From assembly GCA_902491345.1 (NCBI GenBank), contig CABUHI010000011.1, positions 1-59,760 of the forward strand: a DNA stretch of 59,760 bases, given 5' to 3'. Below, piece by piece: positions 16,474 through 25,014 of this stretch (position 1 is the first letter of the stretch; each line of letters opens with the position of its first letter). The position numbers were made by a program, and so were the translations under genes. The stretch is from an uncultured Collinsella sp. GTDB lineage: Bacteria; Actinomycetota; Coriobacteriia; Coriobacteriales; Coriobacteriaceae. A model generated the notes under the pieces. It made no database searches and was not told the origin of the DNA. It saw only the letters and a program-made list of their open reading frames with translations.

Positions 16474-17922
16474 CTACTGCGCGTCCGCCATAGTGTCGGC
16501 GAGCTCCTTGTACCAGAGTGCCGACTGCTTGATGTAGCGTTTTTGCGTGTCGAAGTCGATGTAGAACAGGCCGTAGCGCTTGTTATAGCCATTGGCCCAC
16601 GAGAACTGGTCCTGCAGGCTCCAGATAAAGTAGCCCTGGACGTCGACGCCCTCGGCGCGCGCCTGGAGCACCTTCTCCATGTGCTGGTCGACAAAGTCGA
16701 TGCGCTCGGGATCGGCGACGATGCCGTTTGCGTCGGGCTCGGGGTCCTTGTGGCCCAGGCCGTTTTCGGTGATATAGATGACGGGGAGGTTGGGATAGGT
16801 GGCGCTGATGTGCTTGAGCGTGTCGTAGAGGCCTTGCGGGTAGATGAGCCAATCCCAGTCGGTGGTGGGGATACCCGGCATATCGACCTGCTGCCCGACG
16901 CCCTTAAACTTAAAGCACGAGGTGCCCTTGTCTCCGGTGCCGTTAAAGCTGTTGGTGGACTCGCCATCGTAGGCGGCGATAAACGCCGACTGATAGTAGT
17001 TGAGGCCGAACATATCGTTGCGGGGCGCCGCCTTGGCGAGCTCCTCCATGTCGCTGTCCTCAACCGTAAGTGTGGCGTTGTTGGCACGCAAAATCTCGTT
17101 GATGAGTGAGAGGGTGCGCGCGGAGTAGTGACCCAGGAAGGCGCCGTCCATGATGAAGTCGGTGTAGAAGGCGTTGTACAGGTCGGCGGCGTGCTGGTCG
17201 GCGGGCGAGTCGGTGGCAGGATATGCCGGCGTCAGGACGTTGACCATGCCAATGCGTCCGCCCAGGTGCTCGGTCTCGTCAAGATCCTTATACAGGTTGA
17301 CGGCGCGGGCGTGGGCAACGAGCTCGTTGTGCTGGCTCTGGATGCCGCTCGTCACATCAAAGTGATGGTTGGGCGGGAAGTTGCCTTGGATGTATTGGGA
17401 GTGCGAGAGGCTGATGAGCTCGTTGATGGTGAACCAATTCTTGACCTCGCGGAACTCGCGGAAGCAGAACTCGGCATAGCGCACATAGGCGTCGACGGTC
17501 TTGCGGTTGAGCCAGTCGCCCTGGTTGAACAGGGCGGCGGGGGAGTCAAAGTGATGCAGGGACACATAGGGCTCGACGCCATACTTTTTGCAGCAGGCGA
17601 ACAGCTCGTGGTAGTGCTTAACGCCCTCGGCGAGGGGTTCGGCATCGTCGCCGTTGGGGAAGATGCGGGTCCAGGCGATGGACACACGAATGGCGTTGAG
17701 TCCATGCTCGGCAGAAAGGCGGATATCCTCCTCGTAGCGGTTGTAGAAATCACTGGCCGGGTCGGGCAAAAAGCGACCCTGGGCGACAAGGTAATCGTCC
17801 CACATGGTCTTACCCTTGCCTGCCACCTTCGTGGAACCTTCCGTTTGGTACGCGGCGGTTGCGGCGCCCCAAACAAAGCCCTTCGGCAGCTGCTGTACGC
17901 GGTTTAGCAAAGACATATGCAT
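16474..17922 (-). CDS. GH1 6-phospho-beta-glycosidase, cassette 2
   Basis: A 482-residue GH1 hydrolase. Acid/base Glu168 is in WFTINEL (the other two copies have TFNEI), the nucleophile is in YITENGLG, and the 6-phosphate pocket is kept in FSWANGYNKRYG. GAGAGGAT precedes the start; the ATG two codons later is also possible. It is the first gene of its operon. It is more divergent from copies 1 and 3 than they are from each other, by eye, which suggests a different substrate. Confidence 0.91.
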   Translation of the reverse strand: MHMSLLNRVQQLPKGFVWGAATAAYQTEGSTKVAGKGKTMWDDYLVAQGRFLPDPASDFYNRYEEDIRLSAEHGLNAIRVSIAWTRIFPNGDDAEPLAEGVKHYHELFACCKKYGVEPYVSLHHFDSPAALFNQGDWLNRKTVDAYVRYAEFCFREFREVKNWFTINELISLSHSQYIQGNFPPNHHFDVTSGIQSQHNELVAHARAVNLYKDLDETEHLGGRIGMVNVLTPAYPATDSPADQHAADLYNAFYTDFIMDGAFLGHYSARTLSLINEILRANNATLTVEDSDMEELAKAAPRNDMFGLNYYQSAFIAAYDGESTNSFNGTGDKGTSCFKFKGVGQQVDMPGIPTTDWDWLIYPQGLYDTLKHISATYPNLPVIYITENGLGHKDPEPDANGIVADPERIDFVDQHMEKVLQARAEGVDVQGYFIWSLQDQFSWANGYNKRYGLFYIDFDTQKRYIKQSALWYKELADTMADAQ

Positions 17923-18035
17923 ACATCCTCTCGTCTCGCTGTTCGATATTGTGCGTTTGCGCTCAGGAGGCTCCCTGGTTAGCGTTCAGCGGTGAAAAAG
18001 CCCGATAAACACTATCTTAAAATGATTAGAACCAA

Positions 18036-18206
18036 AATGAGCACGTGAACATTTGACAATGAGCACGTTAACATCCGGCTGGGATGTATAGAAACAAAAC
18101 AACTTCAAACAGCTGCGAACGGTTGTATTTGTTCGGTAAGCGGTTTTGATTGACAGAAGTTTTCATGTTGTGGTATATGGCTCGGGTATCATGAGCACGT
18201 TATCAA
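18036..18206. promoter_or_regulatory. LacI operators of cassette 2
   Basis: Direct repeats AATGAGCACGTGAACAT (18036-18052) and AATGAGCACGTTAACAT (18058-18074), 22 bases apart, and a third copy ATGAGCACGTTATCAATG near 18190, in the divergent region between bgl (17922) and LacI (18258). Confidence 0.65.
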
Positions 18207-18257
18207 TGTATGTACGATGCGCCATGGGCGCGGGGAATAGTTGGGAAGCAGGTTAGC

Positions 18258-19295
18258 GTGGAAGGCATGGATCAGCAGACAAGGAATGGTCGTTCGGCGA
18301 GCGCGGCAGAGGTTGCGGCGCTCGCTGGCGTGAGCCGCCAGACTGTGTCTCGCGTGGTCAACGGTATGCCCAACGTGACGGAAAAGACGCGCAAGCGTGT
18401 GCTGGCCGCCATGGAAGAGCTGGGCTTTCGTCCCAATTTTGCTGGAGCGGCGTTGCGCGGCGGGTCGTATCGTTCTATTGGCCTGTGCATGTACAACATC
18501 ACACGTGTCGGTAACCTGGCGACGCTCGAGGGTATCATGCAAGCGGCGCGCGAGCATGATTTTGCCGTCACTATGATCGAGATGGGCGGCGACAAGCCCT
18601 ATGCACTTGCCGATGCCTCGCGCCGCATGGTCGAGCGACCCGTCGACGGCATGATTCTCAACATGAACCGCATGGCTCCCGATTTTGAGGAGTTTGTTCC
18701 CCAGCCGGGAGTGCGAACGGTCATCCTGTCCATGTATGCGCATCCGCGCTGCACGACGATCGACTCCGACCAGTATGGTTCGTGCGAGCTGTTGACCAAT
18801 TATCTGCTGGAACATGGTCACTCGAATATGCGGTTTGTGGCGGGTCCGGAAAACTCGATTTCCTCGCGTTTTCGTGAGGCCGGTTGGCGCGATACGCTGG
18901 GTCGTGCTCATGTCGATGCCGCTCCGATGCTGCGTGGCGATTGGAGTGCGGACAGTGGGTACGCCATGGGCGAGCGGATTGCGGCCGAGGTGCTTGCCGG
19001 CGGGTCGCAGACGCCGACTGCCGTGCTTGCGGCAAATGACCAGATGGCGCTGGGCGTTATCGCCGCGCTCGAGAACGCGGGCCTGTCCGTGCCCGACGAC
19101 GTGAGCGTGGTTGGTATCGACGACGCACTCGAGGGACTTGTTCCTCACAATCGGCTGACGACGCTGCGATTTGATTTGCGCGGTGTCGGTAAGCTTGCGT
19201 TTGAGGCGGCGATTGGAGAGAGCTCGTCTATCGAGGCGATTCATGTGCCGAGCACGCTGGTCGAACGCTCGACTGTTAGGGACATACGGGGTTAG
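18258..19295 (+). CDS. LacI-family repressor, cassette 2
   Basis: About 345 residues. Helix-turn-helix SAAEVAALAGVSRQTVSRVV lies near the N-terminus, then NGMPNVTEKTRKRV; the sensor domain ends VSVVGIDDALEGLVPHN. GTG 18258 follows AGCAGGTTAGC; ATG 18267 is an alternative. It is divergent from the bgl-PTS operon, and the repeated GAGCACGT(T/G)AAC sites between them are its likely targets. Confidence 0.9.
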   Translation: MEGMDQQTRNGRSASAAEVAALAGVSRQTVSRVVNGMPNVTEKTRKRVLAAMEELGFRPNFAGAALRGGSYRSIGLCMYNITRVGNLATLEGIMQAAREHDFAVTMIEMGGDKPYALADASRRMVERPVDGMILNMNRMAPDFEEFVPQPGVRTVILSMYAHPRCTTIDSDQYGSCELLTNYLLEHGHSNMRFVAGPENSISSRFREAGWRDTLGRAHVDAAPMLRGDWSADSGYAMGERIAAEVLAGGSQTPTAVLAANDQMALGVIAALENAGLSVPDDVSVVGIDDALEGLVPHNRLTTLRFDLRGVGKLAFEAAIGESSSIEAIHVPSTLVERSTVRDIRG

Positions 19296-19309
19296 GTCCT
19301 ACTCCGTCT

Positions 19310-19447
19310 GTCTCGATTTGTAACAGGTAGACGGTCAAAAGCGGGCTACGTGTTACAGATTTAGATTCTTCGGAAAGAGCAATCCTGTTCGTCTCAATCT
19401 GTAACAGCTAGGACCCAAAAACTCGGCTAGATGTTACAGATTGAGAC
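19310..19447. repeat. 57-bp palindrome array, two units
   Basis: Units 19310-19366 and 19391-19447, 24 bases apart, between the convergent ends of the LacI gene (19295) and the GH1 gene of cassette 3. The first unit is slightly decayed at its right end (TTAGAT). Confidence 0.9.
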
Positions 19448-19467
19448 AAACGGACCCCGAACCGCCC

Positions 19468-19511
19468 AAAAAGGCCGGGGGCGGCGCGCCGTGTGACGTG
19501 CCGCCCCCGGC
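19468..19511 (-). terminator. intrinsic terminator of bgl cassette 3
   Basis: On the minus strand GCCGGGGGCGGC pairs with GCCGCCCCCGGC and is followed by CTTTTTGGG. Confidence 0.8.
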
Positions 19512-19571
19512 TGAGAAATGGGGACAGGTTATGTGGGCGGTGCAACTCCGCCAACCGCTCGCCGCAAGCCG

Positions 19572-21011
19572 CTAGTCCAGACGACGGGTCTGCGCCACGT
19601 GCTTATACCAGTAGGCGCTTGCCTTGGGCGTGCGCTTCTGGGTTTCAAAGTCAACGTAGAAGAAGCCGTAACGCTTGTTGTAGCCATTGGTCCAGGAGAA
19701 CTGATCCTGCAGGCTCCACAGGAAGTAGCCGCCTACGTTGACGCCAACCTCCATGGCCTTGAGCAACCAGCGCAGGTGCTGCTCGATGTAGTCGATGCGC
19801 GGCTGGTCGTCCACAAAACCGTCCTTGTAGGGGTCCTTGTAGCCCATGCCGTTCTCGGTGATGAAGATCTGCTTGTAGTTGGGGTAGCGCTGCTTAATGT
19901 AGACGAGCAGATCGAACAGGCCCTCGGGATAGATGATCCAGTCCCAGTCGGTGGTGGGGATACCAGGCTTGTTCACATGCTCGCCAATACCCTTAACGCG
20001 CCAGCGGCCGGTGCCCTTCTCGCCCGTACCGTTGTGGTGCAGGTCGTTCTCGCCATCGTAAGCCTTCAAGAAGCGGCACTGGTAGTTGTTAACGCCCAGG
20101 TAGTCGTTGTAGAGCGCGGCCTCGCGCATGATTTCCAGATCCTCGTCTAGGATCTCGATGGTACCGCCCGAGACGGCGGCCAGGCGGTTGGCGCACTCGA
20201 GGGTGTCGGGCGCGTAGTCGCCGCGGAAGGTGGCGTCGAGCAAAAACTGGTTCTGCAGCACGTGCTCGTTGTTGGCGGCCTTGATGTCGGCGGGGTCGTT
20301 CTCGTTGAGCGGGTACTTGAACTCCAACGACTGAATGACGCCGATCTTGCCCTTAAAACCGCCGTTGTGGAAGGCCAGCACGGCCTTGGCGTGGGCGAGC
20401 ATCATGTTGTGCTCGCACTGGAAGGCCTCGGCCAGATGCGCCTTGACGCCACCGGGGAAGGTGCCCTCGATGTAGGTGTTGGAGGCGTCGGCCCAGATCT
20501 CGTTAAAGGTGAACCAGTAGGTCACCTGGTCGGCGTACTCCTTAAAGCAGAAGGTGGCAAAGTCCACAAAGGCGTCGATGGTCTCGCGGTTGAGGAAGTC
20601 GCCCTTCTCAAAGAGGGGAAGCGGCGTATCGAAGTGATGCAGCGTGACAAACGGCTCAACGTGGTGCTTGTGGCATTCGGCGAAGAGATCGTGATAGAAC
20701 TGGACACCCTCGGGGTTAATCTCACCGATACCGTTGGGGAAGATGCGGCTCCAGGCGATGGAGAGGCGAATGCCGTTGATGCCAAACTCCTCGCACAGCT
20801 CCAGATCGACGGGGTACTGGTTATAGAAGTCCGAAGCGGGATCGGGGGAAAAGCGCCCCTGGGCCTCCAGGAAGTCGTCCCAGGCGACTTTGCCCTTACC
20901 GTGAGTGCGGGTCTCGCCCTCTACCTGGTAGGCAGCGGTGGCGCCGCCAAAGACAAAGTCCTCGGGAAACTGTGCGGGCGGGTTGGTGACGCTAGCAGGG
21001 TTAACGGACAT
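19572..21011 (-). CDS. GH1 6-phospho-beta-glycosidase (LacG-like), cassette 3
   Basis: A 479-residue GH1 hydrolase with Glu171 in WFTFNEI, nucleophile in FITENGMG, and phosphate pocket FSWTNGYNKRYG including the LacG-type Trp. It is closely similar to the cassette 1 enzyme throughout (for example THGKGKV, QGRFSPDPASDFYN). It is downstream of PTS gene 21078-22841 with a 66-base gap containing a strong hairpin. Confidence 0.92.
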   Translation of the reverse strand: MSVNPASVTNPPAQFPEDFVFGGATAAYQVEGETRTHGKGKVAWDDFLEAQGRFSPDPASDFYNQYPVDLELCEEFGINGIRLSIAWSRIFPNGIGEINPEGVQFYHDLFAECHKHHVEPFVTLHHFDTPLPLFEKGDFLNRETIDAFVDFATFCFKEYADQVTYWFTFNEIWADASNTYIEGTFPGGVKAHLAEAFQCEHNMMLAHAKAVLAFHNGGFKGKIGVIQSLEFKYPLNENDPADIKAANNEHVLQNQFLLDATFRGDYAPDTLECANRLAAVSGGTIEILDEDLEIMREAALYNDYLGVNNYQCRFLKAYDGENDLHHNGTGEKGTGRWRVKGIGEHVNKPGIPTTDWDWIIYPEGLFDLLVYIKQRYPNYKQIFITENGMGYKDPYKDGFVDDQPRIDYIEQHLRWLLKAMEVGVNVGGYFLWSLQDQFSWTNGYNKRYGFFYVDFETQKRTPKASAYWYKHVAQTRRLD

Positions 21012-21034
21012 GATGATCCAATCGTCTAAATCGA

Positions 21035-21068
21035 AGGGCCAGCCGGTCTTGGATGGTCGGCTGGCCCT
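21035..21068 (-). other. intercistronic hairpin between PTS and bgl (cassette 3)
   Basis: AGGGCCAGCCG and CGGCTGGCCCT form a perfect 11-bp stem with a 12-base loop. It is followed on the minus strand by TCGATTTAG rather than a T-run. Confidence 0.6.
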
Positions 21069-21077
21069 GAGCGTTAC

Positions 21078-22841
21078 TTACTTCGAGAGTTGCTCGCTTA
21101 CGAAGGCGAGAGACTTATCGCCGTTCTGGGAAAGCTCGATGTACTGCTTACCGCGGCAGGCGACGCACTTGTTGCCCACGCGCTCGCAGTCCTTCTGCAG
21201 GTCGGCCAGGTAGCTTGCGGCCTGCGGGGCCAGGACGACCAGATCGAAGTCGGGGAGCATGTCCACGTGGTTGCCATAGGCCTCGGCAGCGGTCTCAAGA
21301 TTGATGCCGCGCTCCTTGGCGGCCTTGGCCAGCGCGTTGGCGAGCAGGCCCGAGGTTCCGCCGCCCTGGCAGAGCACGAGCACGCGCTTGCCGTTGAGGT
21401 CGCTGGTGGCCGTGGCCTCGGTGGCGGCGGCAGCGGCGTCGGCCTTCACGGCATCGGCAGCAGCGCCGGCGGCAACGCTCTTGGCGTCAGCCTTGCCCTG
21501 GAAGGCATCGTTGAGCTTGGCAGCCTTCTCGGCGTTCTTGGCGGCGAGCTCCTCCTGGGAAATCTCGGCCTCCTCGGCGCACTTCTGGGCGTCATAGGCA
21601 CGGAAGAACGGGTAGTACAGAACGAAGTCGACGACCAGGATGAGGGCGAGCATCACAAAGGCGAGCGGCTGGAAGCCCAGGCCCATGATGGTGCCGATGG
21701 GGCCGGGGACGGTCCAAGGCAGGGTGTACATAAAGCCGTTCATGCCCAAGAAGTCGATAAAGATCTTGAGGATCCAGATGTTGGCGATCGGGGCAAAGAC
21801 AAACGGGACAAAGAAGACGGGGTTGAGCACGATGGGTGCGGCGAACAGCAGCGGCTCGTTGACGGCAAAGCACACGGGGACGATAGCGGCCTTACCGACG
21901 GCGCGCATCTCCTGAGACTTGGCCAGGAAGCAGAACATAAAGACCAGGACGAGCGTGGCGCCGGTGCCGCCCATGCAGACGACGAAGTACTGGGCACCCT
22001 GTGTCAGGACAGCAGAAGCGTGCTGACCGGCCTGGAACGCAGCCAGGTTGTCGGTCATGTTGGCAACGAGAGCGGCAGCGATGGCGGGCTCGACGATCGA
22101 GGGGCCGTGGACGCCCACGAACCAGAACAGGCTCATGGCGCCGTAGATCACAGCGAGGCCGATGTAGCCGTCGGCAGCGGTGAACAGGGGCTGGAACACC
22201 TGGATGACGCCCTGGGCAAAGCAGAAGCCAAAAGCAGCGCGGAAGACGATGTCAAAGACCCAAAAGACGGTGATGCAGACGGAGAAGGGGATGATGTCCT
22301 TAAAGGTCTGCGAGATGTTGGGCGGAACCTGCTCGGGCATCTTGACGGTGATGTTGCGCTTAATGAAGAACTTGTAGATGATGCCGGTCACAAACGCAGC
22401 GATGAAAGCGGTCAGCAGGCCCTTGGAACCAAGGTAGGTGGTGTTGAAACCGCTGGCGGCGTCCGTGGCGATGGTGTCGCTCGAAAGGAGCAGAAAGCCG
22501 ATGATGGCCGCGCACATGCACGAGATGAAGTTGATCTGGTTGTTCTTGGGCAGATCGCGGTTCTGAGCGTCGGCGAAGTGCTTGGCCGTGGTGGCGGCGC
22601 AGGCGATGGCCAGGATGCCCATGGAGTAGTTGTAGCACTTCCACAGGGCGTTGTTGATGTCATCGGGCCAGTAGAAACCCCAGATGTTGGGGACCGAGGC
22701 TACCAGGCAAAAGATGGACGAGAAGATGATGATGGGGATGACGGAGATAAAGCCGTCGCGGATCGCCTTGAGGTACTTGTTGCGGGCGATCGCGTTGAAA
22801 AAGGGCTGGCCCTTTTCGATGATGGCGATGAGTTGCTCCAT
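21078..22841 (-). CDS. PTS lactose/cellobiose-family EIICB, cassette 3
   Basis: A 587-residue permease with start MEQLIAIIEKGQPFF, IIC landmarks VGVHGPSIV and VNEPLLFAAPIVLNP, and a IIB domain with Cys491 in VLVLCQGGGTSGLL. The linker is Ala/Asp/Lys-rich. AGGAG is upstream. It is first in the operon with GH1 gene 19572, and divergent from LacI 23199. Confidence 0.92.
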   Translation of the reverse strand: MEQLIAIIEKGQPFFNAIARNKYLKAIRDGFISVIPIIIFSSIFCLVASVPNIWGFYWPDDINNALWKCYNYSMGILAIACAATTAKHFADAQNRDLPKNNQINFISCMCAAIIGFLLLSSDTIATDAASGFNTTYLGSKGLLTAFIAAFVTGIIYKFFIKRNITVKMPEQVPPNISQTFKDIIPFSVCITVFWVFDIVFRAAFGFCFAQGVIQVFQPLFTAADGYIGLAVIYGAMSLFWFVGVHGPSIVEPAIAAALVANMTDNLAAFQAGQHASAVLTQGAQYFVVCMGGTGATLVLVFMFCFLAKSQEMRAVGKAAIVPVCFAVNEPLLFAAPIVLNPVFFVPFVFAPIANIWILKIFIDFLGMNGFMYTLPWTVPGPIGTIMGLGFQPLAFVMLALILVVDFVLYYPFFRAYDAQKCAEEAEISQEELAAKNAEKAAKLNDAFQGKADAKSVAAGAAADAVKADAAAAATEATATSDLNGKRVLVLCQGGGTSGLLANALAKAAKERGINLETAAEAYGNHVDMLPDFDLVVLAPQAASYLADLQKDCERVGNKCVACRGKQYIELSQNGDKSLAFVSEQLSK

Positions 22842-22901
22842 GCAAAGCTCCTAAGAGTCGGTGGGTTAGCAACGATGGTAGCTTTTGACATTCGGTTGCC
22901 A

Positions 22902-23041
22902 AAATGTTGACGTTGCCATTTTGTGACACAAAAAAAGAAGCGAACCGGTGGTTCCTGTGCCTGCGAACCGTCGATTCCTTACGCGTAAACGTTTGAGCCG
23001 CCCGGTGGCTCTGTGTTTGCACAATGGCAACGTTAACATTT
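22902..23041. promoter_or_regulatory. LacI operators of cassette 3
   Basis: Two inverted copies, AAATGTTGACGTTGCCATTT (from 22902) and AATGGCAACGTTAACATTT (23023-23041), flank the likely PTS promoter. A TCGGTGAACGGTA box is at 23075-23087. Nothing else is seen in the 357-base region. Confidence 0.65.
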
Positions 23042-23198
23042 GGGCGCTAAAAGCCGTTCGGGGAAGCAAAAATGTCGGTGAACGGTAGGTTTTGGGTGGT
23101 GAGCGTATGGTGGGGGAGGCGTTGGATATACTTGAAGGCGTTAAAAATGACTGCGCAAGGTGCCACCAATGGCATCGTTGACATAGAAAGATCGACCT

Positions 23199-24203
23199 AT
23201 GGCCGCTGTTAAAAAATCGGTATCCGTCAAAGACGTAGCGCGCCTCGCGGGCGTCTCGGAGCAGACAGTCTCGCGTACGGTGCACGATTCGCCCAGCGTG
23301 CGCCCCGAGACCAAGGAGCGCGTGCGTGCCGCCATGCGCGAGCTGGGGTATCGCCCCAATTTTGCCGGTCGATCGCTGCGCCGTGGTAAGTTTAAGACCG
23401 TCGGCGTCGCCATGTTCAACATTACTGGCACCGGCAACCTCGACCGTATGGAGGGCTTTGCCGCCGCGGCCGACAAACACGGCTATGCCATCACCCTCAC
23501 TAAAGTAGATGGACACCCCTATACTCTCGAGAGCGCATCATCGCGTATGAGTGCACTGCCGGTGGACGGTATGGTTGTAATCATGAACCGCATGCCGGCG
23601 GACTTTGGAACCTTCGAACCGCTGCCCGGCATGCAGACGGTGCTCGTTACGATGTTGGAGCACCCGCTCTGTTCAACGGTCGATAACGACCAGTCCGATT
23701 GCTCGCGCCAGGTGGTCGAGTACTTGCTGGAGCATGGGCACAAAACCGTGCACTTTATCTCGTGCCCCGAGCGCTCGCTTTCGGGCATGCGGCGCGAGGA
23801 AGGCTGGCGTGAGACATTGCGTGCGCATGGCATTGAGCCCCCGCAGCTCGTGCGCGGCGACTGGACGGCGCAGAGTGGATATGCTGCCGGCCAGGTGCTT
23901 GCGGATGATCCGACCTGCACGGCCATTTATGCCTCCAATGATGCCATGGCCTACGGCTGCATTCGCGGGCTCGAGTCGCGCGGAAAGCGCGTGCCCGAGG
24001 ACGTGAGCGTGGCGGGTGTTGACGACAGCCTGGGCGATATCGTGCCCGACCGTCGCCTGACCACGGTGCGCTTTGACAACAAGCGCGTCGGCATGTGGGC
24101 GGTCGACAAGATTGCCGGCGCCGATGGGGGTGCGTCTGGCGTGGAGCACATGCTGATCCCCGGCATGCTCGTAGAGGGCGATACGGTGCGCGATTTGCGT
24201 TAG
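23199..24203 (+). CDS. LacI-family repressor, cassette 3
   Basis: A 334-residue repressor. The helix-turn-helix is SVKDVARLAGVSEQTVSRTV (about 9-28), followed by a sensor domain ending VSVAGVDDSLGDIVPDR. The ribosome site is weak (AGAAAG). It is divergent from PTS gene 21078-22841, and the inverted AATG(T/G)..ACGTTGCCATT sites are its likely operators. Its C-terminus lies about 215 bases before the EIIA gene on the same strand. Confidence 0.9.
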   Translation: MAAVKKSVSVKDVARLAGVSEQTVSRTVHDSPSVRPETKERVRAAMRELGYRPNFAGRSLRRGKFKTVGVAMFNITGTGNLDRMEGFAAAADKHGYAITLTKVDGHPYTLESASSRMSALPVDGMVVIMNRMPADFGTFEPLPGMQTVLVTMLEHPLCSTVDNDQSDCSRQVVEYLLEHGHKTVHFISCPERSLSGMRREEGWRETLRAHGIEPPQLVRGDWTAQSGYAAGQVLADDPTCTAIYASNDAMAYGCIRGLESRGKRVPEDVSVAGVDDSLGDIVPDRRLTTVRFDNKRVGMWAVDKIAGADGGASGVEHMLIPGMLVEGDTVRDLR

Positions 24204-24263
24204 GGTGCGGTCCTGTTTGGGTTGCCGCTAATTGTGTTCGATATTGTTCAGATTGGTTTAAAA

Positions 24264-24293
24264 ACCGTTCACGGGCGAAAAGTGACCGTTCAT
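24264..24293 (+). promoter_or_regulatory. two direct ACCGTTCA boxes before EIIA
   Basis: ACCGTTCAC (24264-24272) and ACCGTTCAT (24285-24293) are 21 bases apart, on one face of the helix, upstream of the EIIA gene. The box is shared with other sugar promoters in the window. Confidence 0.4.
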
Positions 24294-24417
24294 AGCCCGA
24301 AATCACGTTTTGCGCTGTTCTTTTTTGTTTGAATGTTATTGTTTCTGTCATACACAACGCAGCGCGTATGCCCGGACGCGATGCTCTCCATTGGTTCATA
24401 TGTGAAAGGAACGCAAT

Positions 24418-24756
24418 ATGGCAACCAAAGAAGAAATCTCGATGGTTGGATTCGAGATTGTCGCATACGCAGGTGACGCCCAGACCGATCTGCTTGCAGC
24501 GCTCGATGCTGCTCGCGAGGGTGACTTTGAGAAGGCCGAGCAGCTGCACAAGGATGCCAGCGATGCGCTCATCGGTGCCCACGACACGCAGACCAAGCTG
24601 CTTTCGCAGGAGGCCGGCGGTGGCGAGATGGAGATGACCTTCATCATGGCTCACGCTCAGGACACTCTCATGACCACCATGATTCTGGAGAAGCAGACCC
24701 GCTTTACCATCGACGCCTACAAGCGCATCGCTGCGCTCGAGGCCAAGCTCGCCTAA
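24418..24756 (+). CDS. lacF: PTS lactose/cellobiose-type EIIA
   Basis: A 112-residue cytoplasmic phosphocarrier. It matches the Lac-type EIIA: FEIVAYAGDAQTDLLAAL at 12-29 and the active-site IMAHAQDTLMT with phospho-acceptor His79 and Mg-binding Asp82. GAAAGGAACGCA precedes the ATG. It has its own promoter region and terminator, so it is expressed apart from the IICB operons. It is the only EIIA of this class in the window while there are four IICB proteins, so it is probably shared. The symbol is by family resemblance. Confidence 0.9.
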   Translation: MATKEEISMVGFEIVAYAGDAQTDLLAALDAAREGDFEKAEQLHKDASDALIGAHDTQTKLLSQEAGGGEMEMTFIMAHAQDTLMTTMILEKQTRFTIDAYKRIAALEAKLA

Positions 24757-24785
24757 CGAGTCCGCACAATCAAGCCCCCTTCCAA

Positions 24786-24817
24786 AAGCCCTGCCGCTAC
24801 CCGCGACAGGGCTTTTT
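24786..24817 (+). terminator. intrinsic terminator after EIIA
   Basis: AAGCCCTG pairs with CAGGGCTT, followed by TTTTTC, 30 bases after the stop. Confidence 0.85.
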
Positions 24818-24830
24818 CTGTTCTCCTTCA

Positions 24831-24897
24831 AGTTGCGGTGAAATAGGGACTGAATAGGGGCCGGCGGGCTCAAAACAATCCCTATTCCACCGCAACT
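24831..24897. repeat. 67-bp intergenic hairpin element
   Basis: AGTTGCGGTGAAATAGGGA and TCCCTATTCCACCGCAACT form a 19-base stem with one mismatch around a G+C-rich loop. Only one copy is in the window. It is not a T-run terminator. Confidence 0.6.
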
Positions 24898-25014
24898 CAT
24901 CCCGAGATAGTCATTGGGGACAGTCTTGGTGCGCTCCGTTGGTCCTCCCGTTCGATTTTTGCTCGGTGGGTATACTTCCTTTCGCATTAAACGCCGGGCT
25001 GAGGAGGTATCCAA

